Assembly (NCBI GenBank): GCA_037957365.1
Contig: JARHVA010005354.1
Coordinates: forward strand, 1,118,501 to 1,182,500
Direction: 5' to 3'
Length of the DNA: 64,000 bases
Origin: Torreya grandis
Taxonomy: Eukaryota > Streptophyta > Pinopsida > Cupressales > Taxaceae
A model generated the notes under the pieces. It saw only the letters and a list, made by a program, of their open reading frames with translations. It made no database searches and had not been told where the DNA came from. The first letter of the stretch is position 1. Every line of letters starts with the position of its first letter. The translations under genes and the position numbers were made by a program. Shown here one piece after another: positions 30,055 to 41,565 of the stretch.

Positions 30055-32700
30055 GTGACCGATGATAGGCATATTAACATTAGAAGGAGGAATAATCTCC
30101 TTAACTTTGGTTTACTTTCCTTAATAGGAGGAATGCAATCTAAAGTGATTTTAAAATTAGTCTATTTCTCTATGAATATCTCACCTTTTCACCCCCATCT
30201 CCTTATTTTTAGTTGTCCCATTTTTTCTTCCCTATCTATACAAGATTGGTTGTTTAACCAATATCATCTTTTGAAGGTTAAAATAAAAAATTATGCCCAC
30301 CAATCAATTTCATAGATTAAGGAAATAATAGGTTGCATAGGCTTAAACTTGGATGATAAGGAGCTCAATTTATCCTATTAGGATGCAAATCATAGCTAAT
30401 ATGAACATAAAAAATAATGTACCATCATCAAATGGAACCCTCTACAATTAAACCTAAAATGGATATTCTTCCAAGTATCAAACATCTCTAGAAAAATTAG
30501 ATTACTTTAGTGTGCAAGAAGTTTTGAAAATTCAGTATTTACATGAGCATTCACACATGTTAGTATCCAATTACCCAAGTGATAGTAACAAGTTAATAAA
30601 GATTGGAAAAAATAATAAGGACCTTACTAACAATCTAAAAATGGATAATACAAAAACTGAAAGATTGGAGAATGACATTGAATGGGTTAACAAAAATTTA
30701 GCCATTTTTTTAATAAGGTACATCTTCTTTGAGAAAAGGATAAAGTAAATGTGATGTGCAATTAAAAATAAACATTTTTAAAGTAGATTGAAGAAAGGTA
30801 GGCTCAGATTGCTTGGTTAAGTAATAAGCTTAACTTTTATGACCAGAATACTAATACCCTTAGATTAATCAAAGATCTGTCTATTTATTATTGGGATAAT
30901 ATATATCAAATCTTGTTTCATATATCCCTTAAACTTTAATATATTGATACTACTATCATACAAAGTTATAAGGTTCAATTAAAATTGGATAAAGTTGTAT
31001 AATCTATCAATCCATGGATTCTAGAGGTAAAGATATTCAAATCCAACCTAAGCATAATGTCCACTAATGAGATCTTAAAGTGAGGCATCCGTAATAGGAT
31101 ATATCCATCGACAAAATTAATTGGAATCATGAAAATACAAGAAATTTCATAATTTTTTCAATTTGAGTTGAGAATTCTAAATGAAAAAGTTTTTAATATG
31201 AGAAATGATATTGAGTATCTAATATAATAGGCATTATCATCCCCATTCAAACCTGATGATAGTATTTTTACACCAATTCAATTGGATAAATTAGTATAAG
31301 AGAATAATAATTACCAATAACCTATTGTAGAATTATCTATAGGGATCACACATCAAAATTTGATTCATGTTGTTTGTCCCTTAGCATGGTTAGAAATTTA
31401 TATGATTGATGTTGTTTGTCCCTTAACATGGTTAAAAATTTATATGAGACAACAATTCAAAAAATTGAAGGTTTTTCATATGTAGACATATTATGTTGGA
31501 AAGGTTATATATAAACATGGTGGTGACAAATGAACCCAAAAAAAATAAGTGAAATATATTCAAGTAGACATGAAGATCCCACATCCCAATGGATACTATA
31601 TTTGACTATCTTCTCATTCAAGAAGCCCTCAAATTTCACCAAGATATATAGATATAAAATGATATGTTTTGGGATTTTAAATGATAAATTAAAAAAATCA
31701 TTACATAAAATATATAAGGGTAAATTAGACTCATGTATCACACTCAATTATTGACTAACTAATTATATCTTTGTTCACTTTATGTAATAAAGTTTCATTC
31801 ATCATTTCGATGTTCTTAATTAGGAACCAAGGGGATTCGCTAAATTAATAAATTATTTTCTAAATATCCTCATAATTTTTTTAATGATCAAGAGTTTCAA
31901 ATAAAAATACTTTGTTTCATCATCAAGACCATTTTCCATTTAAATTATGGCTAGATAATATAGATAAACTATATGGCTCAATTGTTAGTTTCTAAGCAAA
32001 TTCTCAAAATTGACTCTGTAAAGTGGGTGACAAAGACCATAGACCATTGGATCTTCCTTGATATAATAATGTGAGTTCCTTTTAATAAAATAAGTGATGT
32101 AATTTATTTTAATCCTCTCAGTCCATCTAATTATATGCTTTTAAAGAGTATAATTTCATGAGTATTTGATCTATGTTTTCATCAACAATTCTTTTCACTA
32201 GGTATACAAACACACACCAAAATATTTTCAAAGGTAAAAAATAGGGACCCATATGCATACTAACTAATGCCTCACATAATTTTAATGACCCTAGATCCTA
32301 TGGAATTAATTATGTTGTCTATACAAAATGATTTTCAGCCATCTAATTAAAAATACATAATGGTGTGGGCCTATTTAACCAAAGATGCTGAAATAAGATT
32401 GAGAAATCACCTCAAGCTATTAGATAAAAATATTTATTTCCAAACCATTTAATCATTCAAGCTACAGGTATGAAAATTTGAAGATATTATGTGAGGGTTA
32501 TAATGACAAATTTTAGGTAAGTTATCAAGGATTTCAAATTCCAAAATCTAAAAGATAATATGGACATATCTACATAGTTAGACCAAGTATAATGGTAAAT
32601 GTAATATAAATGGCTAGTTTATACCCAGAATTAAATTTAAATTCAATGATTTAGACTCATAGTTTGAGTGCATTCATGGATATAAGGGCATGATTTTTCT
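30055..32700 (+). pseudogene. Unclassified decayed coding region
   Basis: Plus-strand coding-like fragments occur in several frames. At 30320-30480 one reads EIIGCIGLNLDDKELNLSY and WNPLQLNLKWIFFQVSN. At 31330-31480 another reads VVCPLAWLEIYMIDVVCPLT, then WLKIYMRQQFKKLKVF. At 31530-31754 there is a 74-codon frame (MNPKKISEIYSSRHEDPTSQ). Near 32230-32350, SHNFNDPRSYGINYVVYTK. The composition is Lys/Ile/Asn-rich and stops are frequent. No RT, protease or integrase motif was found. A TATA-like CTCTATAAATTG lies at about 32810, beyond the coding-like part. Since coding fragments share orientation and order over 2.6 kb, they probably come from one old insertion, but I cannot name it. Confidence 0.3.
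31361..31444 (+). repeat. 42-bp tandem duplication
   Basis: Unit 1 (31361-31402) and unit 2 (31403-31444) differ at three positions (CATG/GATG, TTAGC/TTAAC and TAGAAA/TAAAAA). The unit is 14 codons long, so it keeps the reading frame. Two of the three differences are G/A. Confidence 0.95.
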
Positions 32701-34049
32701 TTCTTAAGTAAATATGTGCATGTTACAAATTTGTAAAATGACAAAGAATGAGAAAATCCTAGTAACGGAAGAATTGAATTCCTTTATATCCCCTTTTTCC
32801 TCTATAAATTGTAAGATGACCTTAGAGCAAATGTTGATTCTTTGGATATAGAAATTATTATATTTTTCATTACAAAATCTAAGACTTAGTTCTTTTCTCA
32901 TGTATGAATAACCTTGTACCCTTTTAATATAAATGAGAATTAACTGTATCTAATTTTTTTGTAATTGATAGATATTATTGTGATTATTGATTTTATCTCC
33001 CTGAATTATGTCATTATTCTATAACTTTATTCACATATTCAAGTTTGGTCACACGCTTTAATCTCATCAAGTTAAATTATTTTCAAATTCCCTTCCTAAA
33101 ATTATAAATATCTTCTTAGTTATACAAATAAGAAATATATCCTAGCAATTATGATATAATACACTTTCCTTTTCCTTCTTTTTTCTCCCTAGGGATTAGT
33201 TTTATGCATTAGAATAAGTTAAAAACTAGCTATCTCTCTAGGTCACCCTAAAGATTAGTTCTCATGCTAGTAGAACTTCACATATTGTTTTCAATTTGTA
33301 GGTTGCGATAAATTGGAAAAATTATGTCATTAACAAGTACCTTAGGAGTTGTGTATTTTTATTTTTATTTTTATTTTTTTACCATTATATGTTGACTTGT
33401 GCACTTATTAGGTCATAATTTTAATACAAATGATATATAAATACATAGTTACATTAGTGCATTTATGAGATCAATGTATGAGAAAATCAATGTACACATA
33501 TAGATAAGGCATTCAAGATTGTAAAAAAATATGAAGAGTATATAGAATATAATGTTCATTACATGCTAGAAGAAATCAAGTATTTGTTATAGCATTCAAA
33601 GTTATGTTAAATCTAGAATGCCTAACTAAACTATATTTTATTTGTAGTGTTTTGATTGATATTATATATTATTGATGGGATTAATAAGTATTCAATAATT
33701 AAAACCCATGTTGACCTTGAGCACATACCTTAAAAACTAATGTTCCTTAAGCTTTTCAATTTTTAGATGCCATTATTAGTTGAATAATAAAATCAATTTT
33801 ATAGATATCAATGTAAATATTTATAATGGAAAGAGAGGTTTAAAAATACAAAGAGATAACAAATGCATTCATAAATTTAGAATTTTATGATTTGTTGTTT
33901 TATATAAATCTCAATTCTATGGTTATGACTACTATAAATGTGGATTGTATGGTTCTATGGAGATGTTTATGTCACTATGATTTTTTAGGATTTTCACTAT
34001 CTTGCCCATAAAAACTTGATTTTGTTGTCAAATTGTGGTAACTATTTCT
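32701..34049. other. AT-rich, no gene seen
   Basis: Very AT-rich, with short homopolymer and TTTTTA runs (33355-33385). I see no supported feature. Confidence 0.5.
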
Positions 34050-34206
34050 ATTATTAAAAAAATAAGGTAACTCTCTAAACCCTTTGTTGGTCAATTATTT
34101 TTCAAGAATTAGATTAATAATTAAATTTGATTTTATTATTAATCTAATTCTTGAAAAATAATTGACCAACAGAGGGTTTAGAGAGTTACCTTATTTTTTT
34201 AATAAT
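34050..34206. repeat. 71-bp inverted repeat (near-perfect hairpin)
   Basis: The left arm at 34050-34120 (ATTATTAAAAAAATAAGG...AGATTAATAA) and the right arm at 34136-34206 are reverse complements with one mismatch (CCCTTTG against CCCTCTG). The 15-bp loop is TTAAATTTGATTTTA. The loop plus the next four bases (34121-34139) is an 18/19 match to the sequence at 34206-34224 that starts the target duplication of the adjacent retroposon. The near-perfect identity is striking beside the decayed surroundings, so this is a young structure. Confidence 0.97.
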
Positions 34207-34207
34207 T

Positions 34208-35110
34208 AACTTTGATTTTATTATATAGTTTAGGCTGACAACCAAGAAATGGACTTGGGAGTTCAAGATGAAACTAAGGATCAGAATCAAAGGGGAAGAG
34301 AGGACCACATTGAAGAAGGCGGGAACAGTCCTAATAAGAACACAGAAGAGTGGAGTGATAAAAGGCAGAACGATGGAAGGCACACACCTACGAGATGGGT
34401 TAACTGCAAAGCAAAGGCTATCCTCCAAATTGATTCATGGATGTTTAAGGAGATAATGGATCTCAAAAGGAAAATGGAAATAATGGAAGACAACCAGAAG
34501 GCAGTTTGGAACAAAATCAATAACATGGAAAAATAGATGCGAGACATCCCCATCAAGCTCAAAGACTATGAGAACAACCTAAGGGAACTCATCAAGGAGA
34601 GCAGAATGAAAATGGAGGAAGTTACATCTAACATATGTGCTACAGCTATTAATATTGGAAAAAGAGCTAATGAGGAGATCAAATCCTTGGAGGGGCCTAG
34701 CAAGAGGATGAGACAGAGCTCAAGAAAGAAAGCTATGCAAGAGGAAGCCATGTCAGCAGCTACTACCATTCAGGATACTGCTGTGAAAGGTAAAGAAGCA
34801 GTGAAAATGATTTTGGAACTAGAAGAATAGCCTGGTTCTTCTAGTTGGTTGTGTTATCTGGTCCTATTTCCTAGTTTTTTGTAATCTTTTGACTATGGTG
34901 TAGCCAAGTCTATGTAAAACCTAGGTTATGACTTATGGTCTTTCCAGTGGTTTCAGGTCCATATAAAACCTGTTTATGTTACTTCTTTGTATTAGGTTTT
35001 AGGTTTTGCCTATGGTCGTTAATGCTTCATCTTTCTATCTTTGTTTCAGGGTTTCGGGGTCCCTTCAAAACCCATTTTTACCTTAATCTAAAACTTTGAT
35101 TTTATTATAT
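34208..35110 (+). mobile_element. 5'-truncated retroposon with 19-bp target-site duplication
   Basis: The 19-mer AACTTTGATTTTATTATAT occurs at 34208-34226 and, identically, at 35092-35110. The insertion is the 865 bp between them. Long target duplications of this kind are produced by target-primed reverse transcription (LINE machinery). The insert starts inside a coding frame, contains a 194-codon frame with a single stop, and ends with an untranslated part (34831-35091) containing TTTCAGGTCCATATAAAACC and later GGTCCCTTCAAAACCC. There is no long poly(A); the 3' end is ...CCTTAATCTA. It is among the best preserved insertions in the window. It could be a truncated LINE ORF1 copy or a processed gene copy. 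Confidence 0.85.
34249..34830 (+). pseudogene. Coiled-coil protein fragment in retroposon, one in-frame stop
   Basis: The frame from ATG 34249 to the TAG at 34828-34830 has one internal TAG (34534-34536), most simply CAG changed to TAG. Residues 1-50 are hydrophilic and charged (DETKDQNQRGREDHIEEGGN). A short conserved-looking stretch, RWVNCKAKAILQIDSW, follows. The rest is a long amphipathic helix (MDLKRKMEIMEDNQKAVWNK, then IPIKLKDYENNLRELIKESR). The end carries a basic patch (KRMRQSSRKKAMQ). The frame is open upstream to the insertion edge apart from a TAG at 34231, so the original protein was longer. No family is recognised. A coiled-coil ORF1-like or element-encoded nuclear protein is the best guess. 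Confidence 0.55.
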
Positions 35111-35573
35111 TACATATAATTAAACTTAGTAAAAATATGTATAAATGTATGTGATGCAATTTGATTTAGATTCATTTATTCATATTATATGCACTAACTA
35201 ACTAAAATAATCATTTAACTATTTAAAACCAAAATACCATTATTTTTACATTAAACCACTTCTACTTTATAAAACACTAATATTTATAAGGTGAAATTAT
35301 CAAATCTAGTAGACATTAATACAATCATCTAGATAACATATCTTTTATATGTAAACACATCCATTATTTATGAAGTTCATCATTGTAGAGTAGTTATTTT
35401 GAATGTGTTATTTGTATTTATATTGTTAAATTTAAAAAATAAAATTCTTAGATTTCCTTAATGTTATTAACTTTAACTCTTATATTATATTTTGTATATC
35501 TTGATTCTCTATGTGATTGTCATAACCTAAAATGGACCCATGACCTTTATTTATTGTTTATTTGAATTTTATA

Positions 35574-35638
<65 letters not shown>

Positions 35639-37659
35639 GTATGAATGAGATTAGTTCAAATCAGATAATATTTATAAATTTGAAATCCATTTTTAGCTCC
35701 ATTAGATAACCTCTATTTGATATTTTTTTACCAAGATCACTTTGTGTGGTATTTATGGTTTTTCATGAATATTTTGTATATTCTTGATAACTTTACTATA
35801 ATATTTTATAGGGCCCTAAAAGCTACTTTTTTACCATTTTCTAAATGTGTGTGCCTATCTAAACTTTTTTTCATTTCCTATTTTTAGGGCCATTAGAAGG
35901 AGATACACGTGCCAATATTTTCAAATCTAAATTGAAAATCACCTATAAATAGACAAGTATTATATTTAATATTATCATCGATGACACTTATACCATTAAT
36001 CATATTCTTCATACATGAAATGACTATTTTATCATTTTAAGAATCCTAGTGCTTTCATTGTTATTTTACATGGGGTATGTTTGTTAGAAGGCTAGTTGAT
36101 GGACATTAGCCACCCAAACCTAATTTATCACCCCAAATTTATTTTCCATAACACTCTACATCAAAAATATTAATCTTATTGTATGAGGATGAAATTTGTA
36201 ACCTTTAAATTAAATGAAAGGAATCAAAGAACATAAGCAAGTGAAGAAACCAAAAAAAATAAATTTATATTTGTAAACACTTTAATAGAAGCAAAAGGGT
36301 TTACTCCTGGCTCAAAATAAGAGGAAAATTTAGACTCCTAAAAACCTTATCCATTCAAATCCAAATTTCAAGAACTCATTTTTGAAATTATTACATGAAT
36401 GCTTAAAATTTTAGAAACAAACCCCATACAACACTATACACAATATATGTCATTTTTGTCCCTCTAAATTACATGTATATGCTCTCCATTTATTAATTAA
36501 TTGTTAATGTTATATTTACATGTATTATGAATTACTATTTAAATTTAATATATTTATTTAAATTTCAATAAGGTGAATTATTATGATTTTTAATTTTTAA
36601 ATTTTAGTGGTGATATAATAACGATTAGTGTAATATAAATAAATCATTTTCAATTAAATTGTAGCACACATATCCATAAAATATTAAATAAGATTAAATA
36701 GATTAAAATTGTACATCAACTCTAACTAATTATCTAAAACTATAATAATAAATAATAAAATGATAGTCTATATATTTATTTTTAATATCAATAGATTTAT
36801 AAATAATCATTGAAATTTTGAAAATGAAAATCAAGGTTTTATGACAAGAAAATAAAGGACTTGTCCAAACCATTAATAATCCTTTTTGAGATGTTGAACA
36901 TTAATGATAACCAATACCACATATTCATGTTTTTTTTTGTTGTTTTTATTGACAAAATCAAGAAAATTTAAAACTATAAACCATTTTTTCTAGCACATAG
37001 TTTATGGTAGCAAAAATTGTGTTAGAAATGTAGAATTAATATAAAGAGGTTTAGAGGAGGTTTTAGGGATTATATTTGAATATTTTTCAACTAACACTCT
37101 TTGCGTCACTTAATTTTTCATTAGGATATTGAATTTTATTATGTTTATCTAGTTTTTTTTTTTATTATTTTTTGTGTGGGGGAAATTACACCAAGATTTC
37201 AATCAAATATATAGGAAAGGGTGCTTAGGTTTGTTCCATCAAAATTCTTGTATTGACTAGTTCAAATTTGGTTTACTCACATAGTTGTGTCATGATTTAT
37301 TTTTATTTAAAAAACATATAATTTTTTAAAAATCTATTTAATAAATATAAAATGTAAATAATAATTATACACTTAAATTTATTAACATTTTTATAATTTC
37401 TAAAAATTAAAATCTAAGTATATTATTAAAATTTTAATCATAAACAATAGAAAATATAGAGAAGTAATATATGAAAAAATAATTTTGAATAAATAAAAAT
37501 ATTTTTTTAAGGTACTAAAAAAATTTAAACTCATATCAATTATGAAAATTAAATAATATATTATTATATTTAAAATATTTAGAGCTATCATCATTAAAAA
37601 AAACTCATTAAACAATAGTTTAGACAATAATTTTTGGGTATACAACCCATCATGGAAAT
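35111..37659. other. AT-rich, no gene seen
   Basis: Long AT-rich stretch with dense stops on both strands. It includes an (AT)n run at 35576-35632. One minus frame at 37645-37400 is open by composition only (Leu/Ile/Tyr-rich). I see no supported gene. Confidence 0.5.
35576..35632. repeat. (AT)n microsatellite
   Basis: About 28 AT units ending in ATGTATATGTATG. Perfect dinucleotide repeat, self-complementary. Confidence 0.95.
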
Positions 37660-38340
37660 TAAAAAGATTGTTTAATAATAATCATCATCAATAACCCTTC
37701 AGTTACACCACCAACATAACCACCACCATTATCCTCACCATCCTCCTCAACATTGTCATTGTCATCATCTGCCTCATGCTTAAGACATCTTGTTGCCTAT
37801 AAAACAAATATCATATCATAAATAAAGTTTTAAAATTTAAAAATAAAAATAAAAATAAAAAATAGTTTATAAATAATAATATTTAAAATAACAAACACAA
37901 GGTGTACTTTGGTAGATGTGTGTTGTTTCCTTCATATAAAAATATAAATTGTTGAGTTATTATTTTAAAAATTTAAACCTAATTTCAAAAAAAAAAAAAA
38001 CAAGTTAAATATGGATAAAAGTTTTATTTGAAACATGGTTAATAAATAATTAATTTGATGCCTTCCATAATATTAATGCATCTTCTTCCATTACCACAAG
38101 TATGTGATCATCAGGTGGTACGATTTAAATGTTAGTTTCTTGAAAAACTATAAGAAAATAATAATACATTTATAAATAAATTAAAAATAATTAAAAATAT
38201 CAACATCAAAAAAAACTATATGAAATTAATTAATGTATATATTTCATGATGACATATTTCTACAAGATGTTATTTTTTAGGTATTAAACATCTTGTTCAA
38301 TTGGCATATGTTCAAATAACCTATTCTAAAAAATCATTTA
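37660..38340 (-). pseudogene. Possible exon relics of a minus-strand gene
   Basis: Three short coding-like blocks follow acceptor-like sequences on the minus strand. Block 1, near 38330-38270, reads LFEHMPIEQDV after TTTTTTAG. Block 2, near 38147-38055, reads IVPPDDHILVVMEEDALILW after TTTTCTTATAG. Block 3, near 37799-37668, reads ATRCLKHEADDDNDNVEEDG then EDNGGGYVGGVTEGLLMMII after TTTGTTTTATAG. Acidic and glycine-rich residues are unusual for this AT-rich DNA, and the acceptors are canonical (pyrimidine run plus TAG). Donor sites are not convincing and block 2 has an in-frame stop. It could be the 3' end of a dead host gene or an exon-containing DNA transposon. I cannot name it. Confidence 0.35.
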
Positions 38341-39765
38341 AAACAAAAGACATAAGTTATTCAACAATAAATAAATAATGGATTCAAATTAAATGATTAA
38401 AAATGAAGAGAAAGGATAGAAAACTTAAAAAATTAGGAAAGACTCCCTCAAGGCCTTTTAATCTTGTGTGATGAGTAACAATGTTTGTTTGAGCCTTTTT
38501 TTATGGCCTTGAGATACCCGCATTTATTTATTTGTCTAAAATAATTTTATCATTACCCTCATATTTTAAAATAATATTTTTACCATTTTTGGATAATAAG
38601 TGGTGCACATACTTTTCCATTCGGATTTGTGTGTGTTTTTTTATTTTTTTAAACATCATTCCTTAACCTTCTCATATCATCCCCTATCTACATTAGGGTC
38701 TTAATACTAATGAGAGTTAATCCATATTCATTTAAAAATGGATTAAATGTACATTGGTTTCTTCTTTAGGGAAATTAGTCAAGTCAAGGAGGATTAAGGC
38801 TTTGGTGATGGCAAGGCATCTAGTCATTTAGGGAAGGTTATCATTAATAAATTCTCCATTCAGGTCTCTTGAAACATCCCCACCTCATTGAACCAATTGG
38901 GTGTGATTTGTATCATAGGATAATAAATGGAAATTAACTCAATCATGATGATAAGTAAATCCAAGGTGGATAGGAAAGTGGTGTAATGAGATATGTAATA
39001 ATTAATTTGGACATTCTTTATGTTTATCTCCCTCATGCTTTCTAGGCCACATAGTGTGAAGATGTTACCCCTTTTTTATTTAGTCTCTTTTAAATGGAAT
39101 GATTTGTCTCTAATCTAGAGAGGGTTTGGGGAGTTTTCTACAAATATCTTAGGTTTGCATCTTTATATTGAAAAAAATGTTAAAAAAATATAGATTAAAT
39201 ATATAATTTTTAAAATAATACTAAATAATACAACACTTATATTTTTAAATGATATATAAATTGAAAACATTATCCTCATGGTTGGTGTTTTTCCATAGTT
39301 TAGTATTGTAACCCTAATAAGATAGAAACTAGTAGAATCATGATTAACTTCAAATTTGATAATATACACAAATACTCATGAAACTAAAATGAAATATCAT
39401 AAAACACAAAAGCTAAATATATAAATATATGTACAACTAGATTTAAAAAGGCTCTTATATTATTGGTTTCACTTTTTTGAATTCTTATTTTTTTAATGCT
39501 ACATCTCTAGACGGTGTAAATATTTTGTTATTCAAAAATTTCCTACATGTTGTTTCTTCATCAGTGTTATTAATTTGAGTTAGTATAGACACTCGATACT
39601 GACCTTCAGTGGTTTGTACTAAACCTACATATAGAGAGCTCATATTTTATTTTAGGATGATGCATTTATGTATGTAATGCCTATTTTCATCTTTTATGAC
39701 CTTCAGAATCACATTGATAAACCTACATGATCAAACCTTATTTCTACACTAGTAATCTAATATTA

Positions 39766-39825
39766 AATGGGGATGTCAGTGAAAGGGTCGATTTGGAATA
39801 GCCTTTTCAATCCCCATTCACTGAC
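39766..39825. repeat. Two interleaved 9-bp inverted repeats
   Basis: AATGGGGAT (39766-39774) pairs with ATCCCCATT (39810-39818), and the adjacent GTCAGTGAA (39775-39783) pairs with TTCACTGAC (39817-39825). The order A-B-A'-B' is that of an H-type pseudoknot rather than a simple hairpin. The 3' halves overlap by two bases. Confidence 0.7.
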
Positions 39826-41389
39826 TAAGTAGTGCACTACATTTCCAATACTCTGAAGAGGGATCAAGCAAGAATTCAATTCTCTTACTAATTTTTATCT
39901 ATGTAATTATGGATGTAAATCTAGATGTTATTTCTGACATCTTTCCTTTGTTACAAGCATGTATATTTAAATTGACTTTATAAACTTTATAACCATCTTT
40001 AATAATTTTTTAGGTGTAATATATAATCTTCTAGTTATTGATAATATAAAATGTTTGTCCCAAAATACCTTACAATGGCATCGTATATATAAGAGCCTCT
40101 TACTTTGAATTAATGGCATAGTGGCCTACAAATCTGACCAAAATACTCAAGCATACCTAAACAATGGTCATAAACTAAAACATTCCAAAAGAAATTTAAA
40201 TATACTTGGATTAAATCTATCATCTTTGGTAAGTATTGATGGTCGCTACTAATTGTAAATGGAGAAACTGACTAAATGCCTAAAAATACTCCATGATGAA
40301 ATAAAGGGATAGATACATCTATTTATGAAAAATTGAGTTGAATATTTTATGCCAAAGTTACTATATAACCAAATAAAATAAAAAAGTTAATTGACAGACC
40401 AAGCGAGATGTGCCACTAAGTTCTTAGTTCATAGTTTGAGACTATACATGTAAACTTGCCTAAAATCATTGTGAAATAAGTGTTGTACAAAGTCTAGATA
40501 TCTATAGCTAGAAGAAGATATTGAAATAATGGAAATGGAAATTTTTATGTACCATTCCTCAGTATACAGGGGATATATAGTGGCTAAATTTCCCTTTTAT
40601 CCCCTTTTCCTTTTTTTTATTTACCATTCATCTATTTTAAATATTTTTAATTATAATGACAAATTCAAACATTTCAAATAAAAGAGACACTTATATAAAT
40701 TAAAAAAACAAATGAAAGATATCACCCCTCTTTTCTAAGTTTGGTATCCACCTTTCTAAATTGTGATCTATGCTAAGACAAATACTGACATAATTGTGTC
40801 AACCATAAACCTGATGGTTGCATCAACATTTTCAAAAGAGTGACTATATATATTTTTTATTTTTTATTTTTTGTAAATTCTATTGCCATCTATAACAATC
40901 ATTATAGACATTTTTCACTAGATAAAATTACATAAGCTTTGGGAGCTTAAGAATAAAAGGTTGGTGAATGATTTTTCCCTATACCATTAATTCTTTGGAT
41001 ATTGTACACAATGAAAGCACATAATAATAATAATATTTATTTATTTGGGATAGTTCTAAATCTAGATGAATCCTCTCCCCCCCCCCCCACCCAATCAAAC
41101 CTTCCTCTCCATTTATAGTAAAAAGTAAAAATTTAGAAATAACTTATAGAATATTGATAAATTAAATTAAAGGTAACCTACTAATAGATTAACAATTGTA
41201 ATAATGTTCTCATCTCTCAACACAAATTTTGCACTCTTTTCTGTGTCAAAAAATAAAATATACTCAACTTTTCTTATGTATTTTGATATAATAATGCATA
41301 CCTAATAAAAAAATGTTGATGTAGATTATTTAGGGGTGTTAGAAAGAATCTAATGTATGGTTTCAAAATAAGTGAATTACAAGGTCTAG

Positions 41390-41565
41390 TTACTTCCATC
41401 AATATATTAATGGGTCTTCCACCAATGCCACTATAAGAATTTCATCAATTATAGTTTCACAAATAGATATGAAAAATATTATAGTAATTTATAAGTTCAC
41501 TTCTCATGTCCATCAATATTAATTATGTTTTTCAATAATGCCATTACTATAAGAATTGGCATTAG
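41390..41565 (+). repeat. Diverged direct repeat, about 113-bp period
   Basis: TCCATCAATATATTAATGGG ... ACTATAAGAATT near 41396-41442 recurs as TCCATCAATATTAATTATG ... ACTATAAGAATTGG near 41511-41558. Both include AATGCCA. The repeats are short and diverged. Confidence 0.6.

Noticed and set aside
30055..32900. Possible endogenous pararetrovirus relic
   Set aside because: Considered because of coding-like blocks followed by a TATA-like promoter, but no RT, protease, zinc finger or tRNA-Met site was seen, so the class cannot be supported.
38448..38512. TCAAGGCC...GGCCTTGA inverted pair as a miRNA-like hairpin
   Set aside because: Only about 8 bp of pairing at each end and no extended stem between them.
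41078..41092. Run of C residues
   Set aside because: Simple homopolymer; noted only as an assembly-sensitive spot.
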